Shown piece by piece: positions 1-8,063 of a stretch of DNA of 64,000 nt. Numbering within the stretch: the first letter of the stretch is position 1; each line of letters starts with the position of its first letter. This DNA is from 66-474 sp035606235 (GTDB lineage: Bacteria > Pseudomonadota > Gammaproteobacteria > Xanthomonadales > Rhodanobacteraceae). The stretch is from positions 1 through 64,000 of the forward strand of contig DATNFU010000057.1 of NCBI GenBank assembly GCA_035606235.1, written 5' to 3'. The notes under the pieces are model-generated. The model was not told the DNA's origin and made no database searches. It saw only the letters and a program-made list of their open reading frames with translations. Position numbers and translations under genes: made by a program.

Positions 1-174
1 GTGTCGCTCACGGTGGTGGATACCGCGCCGGAGCTGAAGGGCGCCAGCGCCACCAAGCGCACCAAGCCCGCGAAGCTCGATACAGGTATCGAAATCCAGG
101 TGCCGGAATACATCCGCACCGGCGAGAAGGTCTGGGTGAACACCGGCACCGGCGAATTTTCAGGTCGAGCGTGA
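1..174 (+). CDS. efpL: EfpL (YeiP-type elongation factor P paralogue), C-terminal part
   Basis: Partial gene: the 57 C-terminal residues are read in frame from base 1 to a TGA. They carry the OB-fold C-terminal signature of the EF-P family, including KGASATKRTKPAKLDTG and QVPEYIRTGEKV. The KGASA, RTKPA and VPEY wording is closer to the EfpL/YeiP subgroup than to classical EF-P, as far as I remember those sequences. These proteins bind between the P and E sites of the ribosome and relieve stalling at proline-rich and related motifs. The N-terminal domain and the loop-tip residue that separates EF-P from EfpL lie outside the window, so the subgroup call is inference. Confidence 0.8.
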   Translation: MSLTVVDTAPELKGASATKRTKPAKLDTGIEIQVPEYIRTGEKVWVNTGTGEFSGRA

Positions 175-424
175 AACGTTAGCGACGGTCGGGGGGACTG
201 TCGCGTCGAACGCGGTGAAGCAGGAAGCCGAACGGTGCATCCCTGGATGGCTGCCTGCGGCTCTGAATCTGCCGGGCACAAAGATGGCCTTCCGCCCCTT
301 GCCGATCCAGCAGGGCTCGCGTAGGCTCGCAACGCTGCGATGCCGGGACGCGCGCACACCTCAACCATCGCAGCCTCCTCGCCGAGGCTGTCCACGAATC
401 GCGCAGTACGCGGGGGGAATGCAA

Positions 425-1951
425 ATGATCTTCTGGCGCATCAAGCCGCTCGACCAGATTCTCGCGACGGCCGAAAAGAAATCACTGAAGCGTCAACTCG
501 GCCCGATCCAGTTGACCCTGCTCGGCATCGGCGCGGTGATCGGCACCGGCATTTTCGTATTGACCGCGGAAGCGGCGCAGAAATCCGGCCCCGCCATGAT
601 GCTGGCCTTCGTGATCGCGGCTGTGGTGTGCGGGCTAGCGGCGCTTTCCTACGCGGAGCTGGCCGCCATGTTGCCGGTTTCCGGTTCGGCATACACCTAC
701 ACCTACGGCGTGCTTGGCGAGTTGATCGCGTGGATTGTCGGTTGGGCACTGGTGCTGGAATACGCCATCGGGGCGACTGCGGTATGCGTGGGCTGGTCCG
801 GCTATGTGAACGGTTTGCTCAACGGGGGCGTCTTCGGGCTCATCAAGCCGGGCGTCCTTTCTCTACCGGCTTGGCTGCAAACCGGGCCGTTCCTCGGTGG
901 CGGGTTCAACCTGCTCGCCTTTCTGATCGGCGTCGCGGTGACTTGGCTGTTGGTGATCGGCACTTCCAAGAGCGCACGCGTGAATGCGGTGCTGGTGGCG
1001 ATCAAGATCATCGCGCTGACCATCTTCGTGATCATCGCGGTACCGGCGGTAAAGGGCGCCAATCTGCACCCCTTCTTGCCGGCCGGCTGGGGCAGCCCTA
1101 CCGGCGGCGTGGGCGTACTCGGCGCGGCGGCATCCATCTTCTTCGCCTATGTCGGCTTCGATGCGGTTTCCACCGCTGCAGAGGAAACCAAAAACCCCCA
1201 ACGCAATATCCCGATCGGTCTGATCGGCGCGCTGGCGATCTGCACCATCTTCTACCTGCTTGTGGGGTACGGCGCAGCCGGTTCGGTCGGCGCCCAACCG
1301 ATGCACGCACTGAACGGAGCAATCCTTGATCCGGGCACACCGGCGATGGCCGCCGCCTGCAAGGGTTCACAGGCACTGGTGTGCAGCAATGAACCGCTGG
1401 CGCACGTGATGCGCGTACTCCAGCATCCCTGGATAGGCATCCTCATCGAACTCGCTGCAATCGTCGCACTGCCTTCCGTGATCCTGATGATGATGTTCGG
1501 ACAGACCCGCATCTTCTTCACGATGTCGCGTGACGGCTTGCTACCAGGCGCGTTCTCCAATGTTCATCCGCGTTTCTTTACGCCCCATGTAATCACCTAT
1601 GTCACCGGCTTCGTGGTGTCGTTCTGCGCCGCGCTGTTTCCAGTTGGCAAGCTCGCCGACACTTCCAATGCAGGCACGTTGCTGGCCTTCGCCATGGTCT
1701 CGATCGGTGTGATGATCCTGCGCAAGCAGCAGCCGAATCGTCCACGTCCATTCCGGACTCCTTTGGTGTGGGTGGTCTGCCCCTTGGCGGTTATCGGCTG
1801 CATCTTGCTGTTCGTCAATCTGAGCCTTGTCGCCAAGGTGGTGTTCGCACTCTGGGCAGTGGTTGGCCTGGTGCTCTATCGCCTGTACGGCTACCGCCGC
1901 AGCCAGCTCTCTCCGGAAGGCATCGCGCATGCACTGGAAGACATCGTGTGA
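425..1951 (+). CDS. APC superfamily amino acid permease
   Basis: Predicted cytoplasmic-membrane amino acid transporter of 508 residues with about 12 hydrophobic helices. The first helix carries LGIGAVIGTGIFVLT, the substrate-binding GxG region of the APC fold, and KNPQRNIPIG follows about helix 6. I chose the ATG at 425 because a run of G bases (411-417) lies at Shine-Dalgarno distance; the frame is open upstream to 215, but that part is not membrane-protein-like. Compared with the permease encoded just downstream it has a longer loop around residues 295-330 with two cysteines (ACKGSQALVC). Substrate unknown; cationic amino acids are one possibility. Confidence 0.9.
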   Translation: MIFWRIKPLDQILATAEKKSLKRQLGPIQLTLLGIGAVIGTGIFVLTAEAAQKSGPAMMLAFVIAAVVCGLAALSYAELAAMLPVSGSAYTYTYGVLGELIAWIVGWALVLEYAIGATAVCVGWSGYVNGLLNGGVFGLIKPGVLSLPAWLQTGPFLGGGFNLLAFLIGVAVTWLLVIGTSKSARVNAVLVAIKIIALTIFVIIAVPAVKGANLHPFLPAGWGSPTGGVGVLGAAASIFFAYVGFDAVSTAAEETKNPQRNIPIGLIGALAICTIFYLLVGYGAAGSVGAQPMHALNGAILDPGTPAMAAACKGSQALVCSNEPLAHVMRVLQHPWIGILIELAAIVALPSVILMMMFGQTRIFFTMSRDGLLPGAFSNVHPRFFTPHVITYVTGFVVSFCAALFPVGKLADTSNAGTLLAFAMVSIGVMILRKQQPNRPRPFRTPLVWVVCPLAVIGCILLFVNLSLVAKVVFALWAVVGLVLYRLYGYRRSQLSPEGIAHALEDIV

Positions 1952-2009
1952 CCTCCTGCGATGGCATGGGTCGGCGCGAGGCCGGCCCTGAATCTTCCGG
2001 AGTCCGCTG

Positions 2010-3479
2010 ATGTTCTCCCAGTTGCTCGCCAAGAAAACCGATTTCGCAGGCTCCGAAAGCATCAATGGTATCGAGCTGCGGCGCACGCTCGGGCCGTGGG
2101 GTCTGACCGCGCTCGGCATTGGCGCGGTCATAGGCGGCGGCATCTTCGTGATTACCGGGCAAGCCGCGGCCGAGCACGCGGGGCCGGCGGTGCTGCTGTC
2201 GTTCCTGATCGCGGCGGTGTGTTGCAGCTTCACGGCACTGTGCTACGCCGAGTTCGCCACCCTGATCCCGATGTCGGGCAGTTCTTATTCGTACGCGTAC
2301 GCGACGCTCGGCGAACTGGCTGCCTGGTTCATCGGCTGGAACATGGTGCTGGAATACGGCGTGTCGGCATCCGCCGTGGCGGTGAGCTGGACGGGGTACT
2401 TCACCAGCCTGCTGGATCACATGGGATTGCACCTGCCCGCGGCGCTGACCAACGCACCGCTGGCATTCCAGGACAATCACCTCATTCTCACCGGGGCGTT
2501 TCTCAACCTTCCGGCGGTGGCACTGGTGCTGGCACTGACGTGGCTGTGCTATGTCGGCATCCGCGAATCCAGCGGCGTCAATACGGCGATGGTGGCGCTG
2601 AAGGTGGCGCTGATAGTGGTCGTGATCATTGCCGGCTGGAAGTACGTGAACCCGCACCTATGGCACCCGTTCATCCCGCCATCGGAAGGGCCGGAGAAAT
2701 ACGGCTGGGGCGGCATCATGCGCGCCGCCACGCTGGTGTTCTTCGCCTACATCGGTTTCGAAGCCACCTCCACGGCCGCGCAGGAAGCCAAGAATCCGCA
2801 ACGCGATCTGCCGATCGGCACGCTGGCTTCGCTTGCCGTCTGCACGATCCTCTACATCGGCATGGCTGCGGTGCTGACCGGGCTGCTGCCGTTTGCGCAA
2901 CTCGGAACCTCCGAGCCGGTGGTGACCGCGGTGAGAGCGCATCCGCAATTGAACTGGTTGCGCTGGCTGGTTGAGATCGGCGCGATGATCGGGTTGGCCT
3001 CGGTGGTGCTGGTGATGGTCATCGCACAGCCGCGCATTTTCATGATCATGGGCCGGGATGGCATGCTGCCGCCCGTTTTCGCCAGATTGCATCCGCGCTA
3101 TCGCACGCCGCACATCAACACGTTGATCACCGGCGCCGGCATCGCCGGGCTGGCGGCGATTTTTCCGCTGGATATTCTCGGCGACCTCGTGTCGATGGGT
3201 ACGCTGATCGCATTCTGCGCGGTCTGCATCGGCGTATTGATCCTGCGCCGCACCCGCCCGGAACTGCCGCGCACCTTCCGGGTGCCGTGGGCGCCCGTCA
3301 CCTGCACCCTGGGCGTACTCAGCTGCCTGATGCTGCTGTACTGGGAGAACTGGTACAACTGGAGCCTGATGGGCTTGTGGACCTTGGTCGGTCTGGCCAT
3401 CTACTTCGGCTATGGCTACCGCCACAGTCATTTGCGCCGACCAGCCCCAGCTTTTCCGAAGCCCCTCGCGCCACCCTGA
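2010..3479 (+). CDS. APC superfamily amino acid permease, paralogue of the preceding gene
   Basis: A second 489-residue permease of the same family, 58 bases downstream and on the same strand, so probably a tandem duplication and perhaps co-transcribed. It shares the helix-1 motif LGIGAVIGGGIFVITG and the KNPQRDLPIG motif. A GGAG sequence lies about 10 bases before the ATG. It lacks the cysteine-containing extra loop of its neighbour, which suggests that the two copies have diverged in substrate or regulation. The last residues (from about 465) are a short cytoplasmic tail rich in proline and basic residues. Substrate not assignable from sequence alone. Confidence 0.9.
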   Translation: MFSQLLAKKTDFAGSESINGIELRRTLGPWGLTALGIGAVIGGGIFVITGQAAAEHAGPAVLLSFLIAAVCCSFTALCYAEFATLIPMSGSSYSYAYATLGELAAWFIGWNMVLEYGVSASAVAVSWTGYFTSLLDHMGLHLPAALTNAPLAFQDNHLILTGAFLNLPAVALVLALTWLCYVGIRESSGVNTAMVALKVALIVVVIIAGWKYVNPHLWHPFIPPSEGPEKYGWGGIMRAATLVFFAYIGFEATSTAAQEAKNPQRDLPIGTLASLAVCTILYIGMAAVLTGLLPFAQLGTSEPVVTAVRAHPQLNWLRWLVEIGAMIGLASVVLVMVIAQPRIFMIMGRDGMLPPVFARLHPRYRTPHINTLITGAGIAGLAAIFPLDILGDLVSMGTLIAFCAVCIGVLILRRTRPELPRTFRVPWAPVTCTLGVLSCLMLLYWENWYNWSLMGLWTLVGLAIYFGYGYRHSHLRRPAPAFPKPLAPP

Positions 3480-3797
3480 ATGAACAAGAATAGACATATA
3501 CAACATCATCTAAGTATATGCTTTATATGTGTGTATAAGTCCATTCCTGTGGACAGGCCGATTGCATTGGATACCCCGGCCGACCCGCGCTATGATCCTC
3601 CTTCCGCGGGCTTTTCCATTGGCAGTGGACCCCGGATTGTCGCCCGGGTGCGGCAGGCGTAGTCAGCTCCTCCGCCTGCCGTATCCCGGGTGATGTTGTT
3701 TTGGGGGGACGGTTTTCTCGGGACAGCCCTCTTGCAATCGTCTTCGATTGCCCGCTCAGGTGTCGCCGTCGCGCATTGGTTGCATCAATGCCCGCGA
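3480..3797. other. Gene-free interval with AT-rich island and strong hairpin
   Basis: No convincing gene. Bases 3480-3540 are far richer in A and T than the surroundings and contain the complementary runs ACATATA and TATATGT. A short perfect inverted repeat (CCTGT-GG-ACAGG) lies at 3546-3557. A long hairpin stands at 3643-3690. The interval separates the permease pair (plus strand) from the convergently oriented HiPIP gene. Confidence 0.5.
3643..3690. terminator. Long imperfect hairpin between convergent genes, possible terminator
   Basis: CCCGGG + CGGCAGGCG at 3643-3659 pairs with CGCCTGCCG + CCCGGG at 3673-3690 around a 13-base loop, with only a small internal bulge (TG against TAT). On the plus strand the stem is followed by TGATGTTGTTTT, a weak T-tract. 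It could terminate the permease transcript or act for both convergent genes. Its length is also compatible with a REP-like element. Confidence 0.45.
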
Positions 3798-4121
3798 TCA
3801 AACCTTCGCCGAATAGCCCGCGCACCACCCCTTGGCGTGCACTGCCTTGCCGGGAAACAACGCGCAAGGGCCGTATTCCTGCCCAGCCGTGCCCTGGAAG
3901 AACCGGCAATTGGCGCAGGCCTGCCCCGCCTTGTGCGGCGCTGGCGCTTTGCTGGCGTCGTCGGTGTAATGCAAGGCCTTCGCGGTGGGATCGGCTTCGG
4001 TCAGGTGCGGCAAATCCGCGGCATGTACTTTGCGCGGCAATAACGCGACCAGTATCGCGCCACCGGTCGCGCCGCCGACCAACCCAAGAAAGCGTCGGCG
4101 GGTGCAAACGATCTCGTTCAT
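3798..4121 (-). CDS. High-potential iron-sulfur protein (HiPIP)
   Basis: A 107-residue exported electron carrier with one 4Fe-4S cluster that works in the periplasm between the bc1 complex and terminal acceptors. The N-terminus has a Tat signal (TRRRFLGLVGG, then a hydrophobic stretch to about residue 28, cleavage likely near the AxA-like VHAA). The four cluster cysteines are at residues 69, 72, 86 and 100, with the CxxC-FFQG and GWCAGY context typical of HiPIP. AGGAGT lies 9 bases before the start. HiPIPs are common in purple bacteria and in Rhodanobacter-like lineages. The gene is divergent from mtnB. Confidence 0.93.
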   Translation of the reverse strand: MNEIVCTRRRFLGLVGGATGGAILVALLPRKVHAADLPHLTEADPTAKALHYTDDASKAPAPHKAGQACANCRFFQGTAGQEYGPCALFPGKAVHAKGWCAGYSAKV

Positions 4122-4190
4122 GGTTGACTCCTGAGTCAGAGGGAAGCCTGCCTATCCTACGCTTTCCGGCTGCATGGTAAATTCGGCCGC

Positions 4191-4856
4191 ATGAACAAGC
4201 CGCTTTTTGGATCTCGGCCGAGCGCCGCGGGTGTCGATCTCCTGCGCCTCGCCGCGTGCGCGCGCGAAATCGCTCACACCGGCATGCAGCTTGCAGCGCT
4301 CGGCTGGACGCCCGCGACCAGCAGCAATTTTTCGATGCGGCTGGACGCGAATCATGCCGCGATCACCACCTCCGGTCGCGACAAGGGCGCACTTACACCC
4401 GAAGACGTGATGGTGATCGACCTCGACGGTCGTGCGGTCGGTACCGACGCGCGACCCTCTGCGGAAACCGCGCTGCACACCCAGATCTACCGGCGCTTTC
4501 CCGATGCCGGCGCGGTATTGCATACGCATTCGCGCACCCAGACCGTCGCATCCAGGCTGTTCGCCGCGGACGGCGCGGTCAAACTGGCCGGATATGAATT
4601 GTTGAAGGCTTTTGCCGGTTACGCCACCCACGATGCCACGCTGCACATCCCGGTGTTTCCCAATACGCAGGAAATGGGGGACCTGATTGCGCGCGTGGAC
4701 ACCTGGCTTGACGCCGGCAAGCCGCTGCGCGCCTATCTGATAGACGGGCACGGCATTTACACTTGGGGCCGCGACATGGCCGAAACCCGTCGCCATCTGG
4801 AAGCACTGGAATTCATGCTCGGATGCGAATTGGATTTGCGAAGATTATCGAAATGA
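4191..4856 (+). CDS. mtnB: Methylthioribulose-1-phosphate dehydratase
   Basis: Methionine salvage enzyme that dehydrates 5-methylthioribulose-1-phosphate to the diketo phosphate. The 221 residues match the class II aldolase/adducin fold: ATSSNFSMRL near residue 45 for phosphate binding, and VLHTHSRT near residue 107 supplying metal-binding histidines, with a further one in IDGHGIYTWG. First gene of a mtnB-mtnD-(bPH2)-mtnC group; it opens 69 bases from the divergent HiPIP gene. The product is the substrate of MtnC. Confidence 0.93.
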   Translation: MNKPLFGSRPSAAGVDLLRLAACAREIAHTGMQLAALGWTPATSSNFSMRLDANHAAITTSGRDKGALTPEDVMVIDLDGRAVGTDARPSAETALHTQIYRRFPDAGAVLHTHSRTQTVASRLFAADGAVKLAGYELLKAFAGYATHDATLHIPVFPNTQEMGDLIARVDTWLDAGKPLRAYLIDGHGIYTWGRDMAETRRHLEALEFMLGCELDLRRLSK

Positions 4857-4889
4857 CCTCGAAGTTATCGTCGTGCTGCGGATTTTTTG

Positions 4890-4930
4890 CCCCCTTTAGC
4901 AAAGGGGGCCGGCTCTCTCTTGCGCCGCAA
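4890..4930. repeat. Cluster of short palindromes between mtnB and mtnD
   Basis: CCCCCTTT-AGC-AAAGGGGG (4890-4908) is a perfect hairpin. CTCTTGCG-C-CGCAAGAG (4914-4930) follows, and then CGGGCCCG. Stacked palindromes in a 160-base gap suggest a repetitive extragenic element or an mRNA stability structure rather than a gene. The first hairpin has no T-tract on either side. Confidence 0.45.
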
Positions 4931-5018
4931 GAGCGGGCCCGGGGTTGTGGAGGCAACACGGAACCTGCAACCACCGGCGAAGCCACTCTCGCGAAATCCT
5001 TTTCGGGAGGTTGAACTC

Positions 5019-5561
5019 GTGAGCCGGCTGCGCATTTTTGACGAGCAAAGCGACGCGCCACTGCACACGTTCGAGGATCACGCGCAGATCGCGCGCGAAC
5101 TTGGCAAGGTGGGCGTGCGGTTCGAGCGTTGGCAGGCAGCACAGCCGATCGCGCCGGGTGCCGCGCCGGAAGCGGTGATCGAAGCGTATCGGGCCGATAT
5201 AGAACGGTTGCAGCGCGCGCATGGCTACAGGGCCGTCGATGTGATTTCGCTGGCCTCAGATCATCCGCAAAAAGAGACACTGCGGCAGAAGTTTCTGAAC
5301 GAGCACACCCACGCCGAGGACGAGGTACGCTTTTTCGTCGCCGGCGAGGGCCTGTTCACGTTGCACATCAATGATCGCATCTATGAAGTGCTGTGCAAAC
5401 AAGGCGACCTGATCGGTGTGCCCGATCACACCCGCCACTGGTTCGACATGGGGCCGAATCCGGGTTTCGTTGCCATCCGCCTGTTCACCAACCCGGAAGG
5501 CTGGGTGGCACAGTTCACCGGCGACGAAATCGCGCAGCGGTTTCCGCGTTTGGAGAATTGA
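5019..5561 (+). CDS. mtnD: Acireductone dioxygenase
   Basis: Cupin enzyme of methionine salvage that oxidises the acireductone to the ketoacid precursor of methionine (or, with another metal, to an off-pathway product). GTG start at 5019 with GGGAGG 8 bases upstream gives VSRLRIFDE, the usual ARD N-terminus, and 180 residues, the usual length. The metal-binding set is visible: EHTHAEDEVRFFV near residue 95 (two His and a Glu) and DHTRHW near residue 138. The frame is open further upstream, but that segment is the palindrome-rich gap. Confidence 0.93.
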   Translation: MSRLRIFDEQSDAPLHTFEDHAQIARELGKVGVRFERWQAAQPIAPGAAPEAVIEAYRADIERLQRAHGYRAVDVISLASDHPQKETLRQKFLNEHTHAEDEVRFFVAGEGLFTLHINDRIYEVLCKQGDLIGVPDHTRHWFDMGPNPGFVAIRLFTNPEGWVAQFTGDEIAQRFPRLEN

Positions 5562-5574
5562 ACGCGCATCAAGG

Positions 5575-5785
5575 CGGCTTGATCCGCCAAGGACGCAAAG
5601 TGCGCATACGGCGCAAAGAGAGCAGACTCAAATACCACCGCATGTCAGCCCCGCCAACGGGGATCCGGCGACTCTGAACCCAACGAGAGAAAGCGAATGC
5701 CGGCTCTCGTCGGAGTGAATGGCGAGAATTGCTTTTTGTGGCTTTGATACTTTGCATCCTTCGCGGCTTTGGCGGACAACGCTTT
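5575..5785. repeat. Dispersed-repeat-like element between mtnD and the bPH2 gene
   Basis: The gap holds two diverged inverted arms. The left arm at 5584-5600 reads CCGCCAAGGACGCAAAG. The complement of the right arm (5739-5778) contains CCGCCAA and, after an insertion, GAAGGATGCAAAG. GCAAAG-rich tracts of this type recur in intergenic DNA of Xanthomonadales, as I remember them. The middle (about 5640-5730) is open on the minus strand, but I see no start site or family. Best described as a degenerate MITE or REP-like element of about 200 bp. Confidence 0.5.
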
Positions 5786-5821
5786 CGCCTTTGTACCGAA
5801 ATCTCCCTAGGGGAACCTGAT

Positions 5822-6313
5822 ATGTCCTACATCGAACAATCGCTCGCGCCAGGCGAGAAGATCGTGGCGATATTCCATTTGCACTGGCTGGTCTGGTTGC
5901 GGCTGTGGTTCGTACTGCTACTGGGTCTGGCCGCGGTGATCGTCTGCGCGTGGCAGCGGATGTGGTGGCTGGCATTGGCGGTAGCGGTGATCACAGCCTC
6001 CATCGCGCTGTACGAATGGCTCGTCCTGCACGCGATCGAACAAGGCGTCACCAACCAGCGTGTGATTCGCAAAACCGGCCTGGTCGGCCGGCAATCCACC
6101 GAATTGCGGTTGGCCTCGATCGAGACGGTCGATCTCAGGCAATCGTTCTGGGGTCGCGTTCTTCGCTACGGCAACATCGAAATCACCGGCCGCGGCGAAA
6201 CCGCCATGCTTCTGCAGCGGCTCGCCGATCCCATCGGCGTGAAGCGCGCAATCGAAACCGCGTACTCGGGTTATGCCGAGGGCATGCGCGCCGGAGCGGG
6301 TGCCGCGGCGTGA
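5822..6313 (+). CDS. Membrane protein with bacterial PH domain (bPH2, YdbS-like)
   Basis: 163 residues. Two hydrophobic helices (about residues 20-60) are followed by a domain with GVTNQRVIRKTGLVGRQ and the ELRLASIETVDLRQSFWGR motif seen in YdbS/YdbT-type bPH2 proteins. Function is unknown for this family beyond membrane association. The ATG at 5822 is preceded by AGGGG. Its stop codon overlaps the start of mtnC by 4 bases (GTGA), so it is translated as part of the salvage group, although bPH2 proteins have no known role in methionine salvage. Insertion into the mtn operon is inferred. Confidence 0.8.
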   Translation: MSYIEQSLAPGEKIVAIFHLHWLVWLRLWFVLLLGLAAVIVCAWQRMWWLALAVAVITASIALYEWLVLHAIEQGVTNQRVIRKTGLVGRQSTELRLASIETVDLRQSFWGRVLRYGNIEITGRGETAMLLQRLADPIGVKRAIETAYSGYAEGMRAGAGAAA

Positions 6314-7005
6314 GTGCAGCTTCCGGCCTGCGTGCCATCCTCACGGATATCGAGGGCACGACCAGTTCAATCGCGTTCGTGAAAGATGTACTGTTTCCGT
6401 ATTCGCGCGCGCGGCTGCCCGCTTTCGTCGACGCGCATTGCGGAGATACCGATGTACGACGTTGGCTGGGCGAAGTCGCGCGCGAAATCGGCGTTGCCGA
6501 ATTCGATCGCAACGCCATCGTCGCCGCGTTGTTGCATTGGCTGGACGAAGACCGCAAGGCCACCCCGCTGAAAGCACTGCAGGGCATGATCTGGCGCGAA
6601 GGCTACGAAACCGGTGCCTACCGCGCGCACCTGTATCCGGAAGTCGCGGCCAAGTTGCGCGAGTGGAAAGCGCGCGGCTTGCGACTGTATGTGTACTCAT
6701 CGGGTTCGGTCGCTGCGCAGAAACTGTTTTTCGCGCATTCCGAAGCGGGCGACCTCACGCCCCTGTTCGACGGCTACTTCGATACCGAAATCGGCGGCAA
6801 GCGCGAACCCGGAGCCTATGCGCGGATCGCTTCGGCAATGGACGTGCGGCCTGGCGAAGTATTGTTCCTCTCCGACATCGCTGCCGAGCTGGATGCCGCG
6901 CGCAAAGCGGGTCTGGGCACGATGCAGGTATGTCGGCCGCCGGAAATTTGCCCACAGGATGTGTCGCATGCTTGCGTCACCGGCTTCGACGGGATCACGA
7001 TCTGA
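6310..7005 (+). CDS. mtnC: Acireductone synthase (enolase-phosphatase E1)
   Basis: Bifunctional HAD-superfamily enzyme that enolises and then dephosphorylates 2,3-diketo-5-methylthiopentyl-1-phosphate to acireductone, the MtnD substrate. GTG start overlapping the bPH2 stop gives 231 residues, normal for MtnC. Motif I is LTDIEGTTSSI (Asp nucleophile with Glu in place of the second Asp, as usual in E1), motif II is VYSSGS near residue 125, and the C-terminal LSDIAAELDAARKAG holds the Mg-binding acid residues. Confidence 0.93.
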   Translation: MSAASGLRAILTDIEGTTSSIAFVKDVLFPYSRARLPAFVDAHCGDTDVRRWLGEVAREIGVAEFDRNAIVAALLHWLDEDRKATPLKALQGMIWREGYETGAYRAHLYPEVAAKLREWKARGLRLYVYSSGSVAAQKLFFAHSEAGDLTPLFDGYFDTEIGGKREPGAYARIASAMDVRPGEVLFLSDIAAELDAARKAGLGTMQVCRPPEICPQDVSHACVTGFDGITI

Positions 7006-7007
7006 AC

Positions 7008-8063
7008 ATGCGCAGCGCTCTGACGATCATGCTGGCGTTTCTGGTCGGCGCCGGCGCGGTGCTGGGCTGGAATGCCTGGCGCACGCATCAAGCCTTTCGG
7101 ACCACACCGCAGCCGACCATCAGAGGCAGCCATTTAGCGCCGGGCGCTTCCACAACCCCTCGCAAACCACTGCTGAGCGCCGAAGCACCGCCTTCGCTTT
7201 TGCCCGACCGGGGTTGGCCGGCCGATGCGCCCACGCCGGAACAAGTGATGGTTGCGCAACCCGACCTGCTCGACCGTGAAATCTCGCAACTGAAACCGCG
7301 CACGCCCGGCAAGGTAAACCTTTACGCGATCGTGTTTGCCGGCGACGGCAGCGAGAACGTGTTCCGCAATGAGGCGGAATATTTTCGCAGGCTCCTTGCG
7401 CAACGCTTCCACGCAGCCGGTCACGTGATCGTGCTGGAGAACAACCCGGCTGCGCTGACCACCCGTCCGCTGGCGGACTGGAGCAATCTCGAAAGCGCGC
7501 TGGATGCGGCGGCAGCGAAGATGAATCCCAAACAGGACATTCTGCTGCTGTATCTCACGAGCCACGGCAGCGAAGATCACACGCTGCTGGTGGACATGGA
7601 TCCGCTGCCGCTTGATCAGATCGGCGCCAACGATCTCGCCGGCATCCTCAACGAGCATCCATTCAAGTACAAAGTGGTTGTCGTCAACGCCTGTTATTCC
7701 GGCGGCTTCATTCCGCCGCTGCACGGTGCGGGCACTCTGGTGATCACCGCCGCGCGCGGCGACCGCTCCTCGTTCGGCTGCGGTGAGCAATCGCAGCTCA
7801 CCTGGTTTGGCCACGCATTCCTGGTGGATGCGCTGAACCGCACCGGCGACTTCGCCCGGGCGTTCCAGTTGGCGCGCACGGAAGTCGCTCAATGGGAAAA
7901 GCACGACGGCTACACGCCTTCCGAACCGCAGATCGCCCCTGGTGCGGGCATCCAGGTGCAATTGGCCACATGGGAAAATCAGAACCCGGCGGGTGCGGTG
8001 GTGCCGTTCAAACCCTTATCCGCGCCTCGTGCCGCTGCCGAAGCAGCTCGCTCGCATCACTGA
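7008..8063 (+). CDS. Membrane-anchored C13 family (legumain-like) cysteine peptidase
   Basis: 351 residues. An N-terminal hydrophobic helix (about 5-22) probably anchors the protein facing the periplasm. A proline-rich linker runs to about residue 100, followed by a caspase-fold domain. The catalytic dyad is visible: His186 in LYLTSHGSEDH and Cys229 in VVVNACYSGGF, the C13/legumain arrangement; TAARGDRSSFGC follows. C13 proteins include asparaginyl endopeptidases and GPI transamidase, but bacterial members are poorly characterised, so the substrate is unknown. It starts 2 bases after mtnC and its 3' end overlaps the convergent hisI by 56 bases. Confidence 0.85.
   Translation: MRSALTIMLAFLVGAGAVLGWNAWRTHQAFRTTPQPTIRGSHLAPGASTTPRKPLLSAEAPPSLLPDRGWPADAPTPEQVMVAQPDLLDREISQLKPRTPGKVNLYAIVFAGDGSENVFRNEAEYFRRLLAQRFHAAGHVIVLENNPAALTTRPLADWSNLESALDAAAAKMNPKQDILLLYLTSHGSEDHTLLVDMDPLPLDQIGANDLAGILNEHPFKYKVVVVNACYSGGFIPPLHGAGTLVITAARGDRSSFGCGEQSQLTWFGHAFLVDALNRTGDFARAFQLARTEVAQWEKHDGYTPSEPQIAPGAGIQVQLATWENQNPAGAVVPFKPLSAPRAAAEAARSHH

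Noticed and set aside
215..424. Upstream extension of the first permease
   Set aside because: The residues are not membrane-protein-like and the ribosome-binding site is at 411-417, before the ATG at 425.
3480..3662. 60-residue reading frame in the AT-rich island
   Set aside because: No ribosome-binding site beyond the permease end, no family, and composition changes halfway through the hairpin.
4122..4190. SAM or SAH riboswitch before mtnB
   Set aside because: Only 69 bases separate mtnB from the divergent HiPIP gene and no matching fold is visible; GACTC-CT-GAGTC there overlaps the HiPIP ribosome-binding site.
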